8,757 nucleotides of DNA from Rhodothermia bacterium (GTDB taxonomy: Bacteria; Bacteroidota; Rhodothermia; Rhodothermales; JABDKH01), in contig JAUIJQ010000098.1 in assembly GCA_030431165.1 (NCBI GenBank), positions 1-8,757 of the forward strand, read 5' to 3'. Below are positions 6,012-8,757 of this stretch, one piece after another. The notes below the pieces were generated by a model. The model was not told where the DNA came from. It did no database searches and saw only the letters and a program-made list of their open reading frames with translations. Position 1 is the stretch's first letter. Each line of letters starts with the position of its first letter. The translations under genes and the position numbers were made by a program.

Positions 6012-7430
6012 CGTCACAAGTGAACGTGCTGGTAGCTTCAGGACCGGCGCACCACGTGCTTGGTTGACCTCCCCCTCAAAGCCCTGCCAGATCGGATCAC
6101 TCACATACGCATCAACATCCGTCCAATTGCCGTTCACGGTAACCCGTCTGTCGCTACCGGTTGTATTGATCAATACCGCAACAACAGCGTCGTCAGGCCG
6201 CTTGAACGCAACAACAAGTAGTTGTCCGCCCGCTTCGTCCAACCACTGACTTGACGCTGACTGATCAGCGCCAATCGAATGCGCGAGAGCGGCATCAATA
6301 CGGACGGAGCCCGGCGGGATAAAGTTGTAGAAATGTTTGAGCATGTCGTAAGCCGGGGCCCAAGTCTGCTTCTCGGGAACGTACAGGCCGAGCCCTCCAC
6401 TTGAGGACATCGCGAGGGACCAGTACAGGGAGAGCGTTGCATTGGTGTGCACGAGCACATCAAAGAGACAGGCTGCATTGGAAAGAGCGTGCGACCACTC
6501 GAACCGATCAAAGGCAGCGAGGTGGGTGTGACTCTGCTCCATCGCCCAAACTTCGATGCCGGCGTCCCGACCCAGTGCGCCAAGCGCACGCATCACGTCT
6601 GTGTCGCGACGATACGAGTGGTAAGAGAGGGCGTCCGCAAACTCGGACGCACCCGGAAGCTGAAAGAAGCGTTTGGCATAATCCAAACCGATAGAGTCTG
6701 CCGCCGCGATATCGGGCATGTAGAACTTGACCGCAGTAGCGCCGGTCGCATCAAGCTCATAACCTTCACGCGTCAGGCGATCAGCGAGCTTGCGACTTAT
6801 CGACAGTAGCCGTTCAGGTGTCAGTTCTGTAATGTAAATCCCGATATCCGGCTCATTGGCGATTGAGACCGCGTCAAAGCGGATTCCGTATTGATCGCGG
6901 GCATAGAGCATGTACGCGGCCATGCTTTCCACGTACTCATCCTCCATTTCTGGTCGCAACGGCGGCTTTTCATCGGGTTGCGGATTCCAGGTAGCGTCGC
7001 GTCCGGCCATCCAGTAGGGAAATCGCCACGACGCAAACTGGATGATCTTGCCTCGCTCCGCGATGCGTTGCTGCAATAGCAACTCGTCGTGAACGATGCC
7101 TGTGTCGCCGCGCGCAATGGCATCCATGTCGATGACGTTGGGGTCCCCGTTATCGTTCTCACCCTCAAGCAGGTACCAGACGCTCCTTAGCCGGATGTGC
7201 GTCACGTCCAGTTCGTCAAAGAGCTTCGACTCGTACGAGGGGTCATCAGCGTGGAAGCGCCACGTCTGCGGGTATACATGACCGCCCCAACCAGTCATGG
7301 TTTGATAGGTCTTCGCAGCGTCCACGTCAAGCGTGAGTTCCTGGGCGCTAGCCGGCGCGAGGCCACCAACCGAAGCAAGGCCGCCAACAACCAATCCGAT
7401 AATGCCGAGCCGCAACGATACGCGGACCAT
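5994..7430 (-). CDS. Secreted glycoside hydrolase, GH30-like
   Basis: 478 residues with a signal peptide (1-29, cleavage after Ala-Ser-Ala) and a mature protein shaped like a clan GH-A hydrolase. Supporting motifs: YQTMTGWGG (42-50), the GH30-type first strand (Gln-Thr-x-x-Gly-Trp/Phe-Gly); FASWRFPYWM (132-141); SIANEPD (189-195) with presumed acid/base Glu193; LSYHSY (268-273); WAMEQSH (295-301) with presumed nucleophile Glu298; HFYNFIPPGSVRI (366-378), which resembles the GH30 entry to the C-terminal beta-sandwich. About 390-478 is that beta-sandwich (VVAVLINTTG). Characterised GH30 enzymes cleave xylan, beta-1,6-glucans, beta-1,6-galactans or glucosylceramide; the motifs do not tell me which. 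The frame is open to an ATG at 7472, but that start lies inside the upstream gene and puts 14 residues before the signal peptide, so I chose 7430, 11 bases after the upstream stop and behind a weak GGTGG. Probably co-transcribed with the upstream gene. Confidence 0.8.
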   Translation of the reverse strand: MVRVSLRLGIIGLVVGGLASVGGLAPASAQELTLDVDAAKTYQTMTGWGGHVYPQTWRFHADDPSYESKLFDELDVTHIRLRSVWYLLEGENDNGDPNVIDMDAIARGDTGIVHDELLLQQRIAERGKIIQFASWRFPYWMAGRDATWNPQPDEKPPLRPEMEDEYVESMAAYMLYARDQYGIRFDAVSIANEPDIGIYITELTPERLLSISRKLADRLTREGYELDATGATAVKFYMPDIAAADSIGLDYAKRFFQLPGASEFADALSYHSYRRDTDVMRALGALGRDAGIEVWAMEQSHTHLAAFDRFEWSHALSNAACLFDVLVHTNATLSLYWSLAMSSSGGLGLYVPEKQTWAPAYDMLKHFYNFIPPGSVRIDAALAHSIGADQSASSQWLDEAGGQLLVVAFKRPDDAVVAVLINTTGSDRRVTVNGNWTDVDAYVSDPIWQGFEGEVNQARGAPVLKLPARSLVTLTLTK

Positions 7431-7441
7431 CCAAACCACCG

Positions 7442-8323
7442 TCAATTCCACTGATACGAAAAACCGATCCATGGAATAAACGGAAAGCCCTCCCCAAACG
7501 CCTCGGGTGACGTGAACAATCCGAAGTCTGCGGACAGATTGTCACCCATAAAACGAAGGCCGCCCGACAGCAGCACGCCGCCATCGATCTCGGGGATGAA
7601 GTAATTCTCTGACAGCAACTTCATGCTGTTCGACAACTGATACTCCCCTCCAACCAGAATTATGGGTGTGTCCACGAACTCGCCCTCGCCGAACAGGAAT
7701 CCGACACCACCGGTTACCGCGGCAACGGGCGATCCCTGCGTAACCACGCCATACACGATGCCGCCATACCCGCTCGACCCGGTGAGCGTCGCCGCAAATC
7801 CGCCCAGTGCCACGGACGTATTGCGATGGTTGAGCACCGTCATTTTTGGCGCGGCGTAAAGCAACTGCTCCGATGCACCCGGCACAAGAGAAAAGCCACC
7901 CGCCAACGTGGCAACGTTCCCTACGCCAACCGCAGCGAACGGAAAAAGAATCTCGTATAGCGACACGTACCCGTTTCCGTGACCCAGCGGTCGAGCGGTA
8001 GAGGCAAAGAACAATCTGGTTCTGTTCGGATCAATGCGCCGAAAGCGACCGCGACCTGGCTCCTGGGCAACCGCAACGATCGATCGTATCTGCGCGCGGG
8101 GTATCGTAATCCGAACGCCGGCGTTTGTGCGCAGCACGATTTCTGAATCGGTGTCAGAAACGATGACACCGATGTGCGTCGTGCCGTCACCAAGGACTAC
8201 TCGAACGGTGCTGTCAGCGGGTTGCGCATCCTGTGCAAACGCGTCGTTCACTCCCGCAACCGCGAAAAGGACCGCCGCCGCGACAAGCGCAACGCGGAAC
8301 TGAATGTGATGAATGTTGCCCAT
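7442..8323 (-). CDS. Exported protein of unknown function, Sm/SH3-like N-domain plus barrel-like C-domain
   Basis: 293 residues; I do not recognise a named family. Residues 1-30 form a signal peptide (hydrophobic 11-24, cleavage near AFA-QDA). Residues 38-84 form a compact all-beta segment (VRVVLGDGTTHIGVIVSDTD ... IVLRTNAGVRITIPRAQI) like the small Sm/SH3-type domains found in envelope proteins, where a 'GDGTxxxGxI' turn is followed by 'IPxxxI'. From about 100 to the end the sequence alternates short amphipathic strands rich in Gly and aromatics (GYVSLYEILFPF, GGFAATLTG, GGVGFLFG, LSGGLRFMG, IPWIGFSYQW). This looks like an outer-membrane or periplasmic beta-barrel, though the last residue is Asn rather than the usual terminal aromatic. 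The start at 8323 gives a proper signal peptide. It is first in a likely operon with the GH30-like hydrolase and is preceded by a 12-base palindrome (8337-8348). A role tied to polysaccharide handling at the outer membrane is inference from context only. Confidence 0.8.
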   Translation of the reverse strand: MGNIHHIQFRVALVAAAVLFAVAGVNDAFAQDAQPADSTVRVVLGDGTTHIGVIVSDTDSEIVLRTNAGVRITIPRAQIRSIVAVAQEPGRGRFRRIDPNRTRLFFASTARPLGHGNGYVSLYEILFPFAAVGVGNVATLAGGFSLVPGASEQLLYAAPKMTVLNHRNTSVALGGFAATLTGSSGYGGIVYGVVTQGSPVAAVTGGVGFLFGEGEFVDTPIILVGGEYQLSNSMKLLSENYFIPEIDGGVLLSGGLRFMGDNLSADFGLFTSPEAFGEGFPFIPWIGFSYQWN

Positions 8324-8336
8324 CAGATCTTTGCGT

Positions 8337-8348
8337 TTGTGATCACAA
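8337..8348. promoter_or_regulatory. Perfect 12-base palindrome upstream of the exported-protein gene
   Basis: TTGTGATCACAA is a perfect inverted repeat 13 bases upstream of the start codon at 8323. The half-site TTGTGA resembles that of CRP/FNR-type regulators, but the arms abut instead of being separated by the usual spacer, so a CRP-like site is not claimed. Its place near the expected transcript start or 5' leader of the minus-strand operon would suit a repressor site. Confidence 0.4.
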
Positions 8349-8416
8349 TTGCATGATACGGCGGAGCCTGACTACCAAGACAGAGCAAGTTTACAGCCAA
8401 ACAGCACTCGCCACAG

Positions 8417-8435
8417 GTATTTGCATATCAAATAC
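8417..8435. promoter_or_regulatory. Inverted repeat GTATTTG-N5-CAAATAC in the divergent intergenic region
   Basis: Two perfect 7-base arms, GTATTTG (8417-8423) and CAAATAC (8429-8435), flank CATAT. The element is the most AT-rich part of the 202-base region between divergent genes and lies about 90 bases before the ATG at 8526. The geometry fits a dimeric regulator site or a promoter-overlapping operator. An RNA hairpin is possible, but there is no T-run. I could not place a convincing Bacteroidota-type -33/-7 promoter around it. Confidence 0.45.
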
Positions 8436-8525
8436 TTACGCCCGGCACCGGCAAAAGCCACTAAGGAGCGGTCGTTGTTCGACGATATCTACCGGAGAAT
8501 CCGACCATACACGGTAACAGGTACG

Positions 8526-8757
8526 ATGAGAACTCCGCGATTCAAGACACAGGCCCCGATCATAGGTGCGGCCGCGCTGGTGTTGATGTTGTTCGGCTGT
8601 GGTTCTTCGAAGCCAACGGTTGATGTTCGTCTTGCTGACATGCAGATCGGCGCCGCGCAGTCGTCGATCCACAAAGCAGAGACGCTTGGTGCGCGCGAAC
8701 ACGCTCCGCTGGAGCTGCGCACGGCGGCGCAAAAACTCGAGGCCGCCCGGACTGCAC
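8526..8757 (+). CDS. DUF4398-type lipoprotein, N-terminal part (runs off the window)
   Basis: The first 77 codons of a lipoprotein cut off by the right edge. A basic N-terminus (MRTPRFK) and hydrophobic stretch (11-23) lead to a lipobox-like LFGC, with Cys25 the predicted lipidated residue, followed by Gly-Ser-Ser. The mature part begins an Ala-rich helix of the DUF4398 pattern: AAQSSIHKAETLGAREHAP (43-61), then LELRTAAQKLEAARTA (62-77). DUF4398 domains are short periplasmic helical segments, often found in lipoproteins that carry an OmpA-like domain further on; that part would lie outside this window. Start choice: ATG 8526 gives a normal-length lipoprotein signal with only a weak AGG in front. 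An in-frame TTG at 8475 lies six bases after AAGGAG (8463-8468), a much better ribosome site, but would add 17 residues (LFDDIYRRIRPYTVTGT). The gene is divergent from the exported-protein/hydrolase unit. Function is unknown. Confidence 0.82.
   Translation, partial: MRTPRFKTQAPIIGAAALVLMLFGCGSSKPTVDVRLADMQIGAAQSSIHKAETLGAREHAPLELRTAAQKLEAARTA

Noticed and set aside
5728..6249. Plus-strand open frame of about 173 codons across the polymerase/hydrolase junction
   Set aside because: It is out of frame with the polymerase and antisense to the hydrolase; its Arg/Ser/Thr-rich low-complexity protein looks like a shadow of both.
7431..7472. Extended start of the hydrolase at ATG 7472
   Set aside because: It would overlap the upstream gene by 31 bases and place 14 residues, including an acidic one, before an otherwise ideal signal peptide starting at 7430.
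1..8757. Mobile element or phage boundary
   Set aside because: No transposase, integrase, tRNA, terminal inverted repeat or target duplication was seen, and composition looks even across the window.

Overview
The window looks like chromosomal DNA from a fairly GC-rich member of the Bacteroidota. Rhodothermia or a related marine lineage is my best guess. This rests on type IX secretion (T9SS)-style C-terminal sorting domains on secreted beta-propeller proteins, a choice-of-anchor B (LVIVD-repeat) protein, start codons mostly lacking Shine-Dalgarno sequences, and base composition in the mid to upper 50s % GC by eye. I see no rRNA, tRNA, CRISPR array, insertion sequence, integrase or phage gene, and no gene-free stretch reaches 300 bases.

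Left part (1-4111, + strand): the 3' end of a choice-of-anchor B protein is followed by two tandem paralogous genes for secreted FG-GAP/VCBS-type beta-propeller proteins (559-2388 and 2522-4111). The paralogs align from the first residue of the signal peptide through about 418 residues, including six shared cysteines and long invariant patches. They then switch abruptly to unrelated C-terminal modules. One has an extra beta-sandwich domain plus a sorting domain; the other has a short Asp/Thr linker plus a FlgD-like sorting domain. This cell-surface pair is the most unusual content of the window.

Middle (4128-6011): a DkgB-like aldo/keto reductase on the minus strand is divergent from a free-standing LigD-type DNA repair polymerase on the plus strand, with 69 bases between them. 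The polymerase has its catalytic aspartates but carries no ligase or phosphoesterase domain. It also has alanine where relatives carry a basic nucleotide-binding residue.

Right part (5994-8757): a two-gene minus-strand unit runs from a secreted or outer-membrane protein of unknown function (8323 to 7442) into a secreted GH30-like glycoside hydrolase (7430 to 5994). The last codons of the hydrolase overlap the end of the polymerase gene by 18 bases, tail to tail. A 202-base divergent intergenic region with two perfect inverted repeats separates this unit from a lipoprotein of the DUF4398 type that runs off the right edge.

Most products are exported: T9SS substrates, signal-peptide proteins and a lipoprotein. 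The reductase and the polymerase are the two cytosolic enzymes. I find no clear evidence for a complete undescribed multi-gene system. The best candidate for something new is the tandem propeller pair with exchanged tails.
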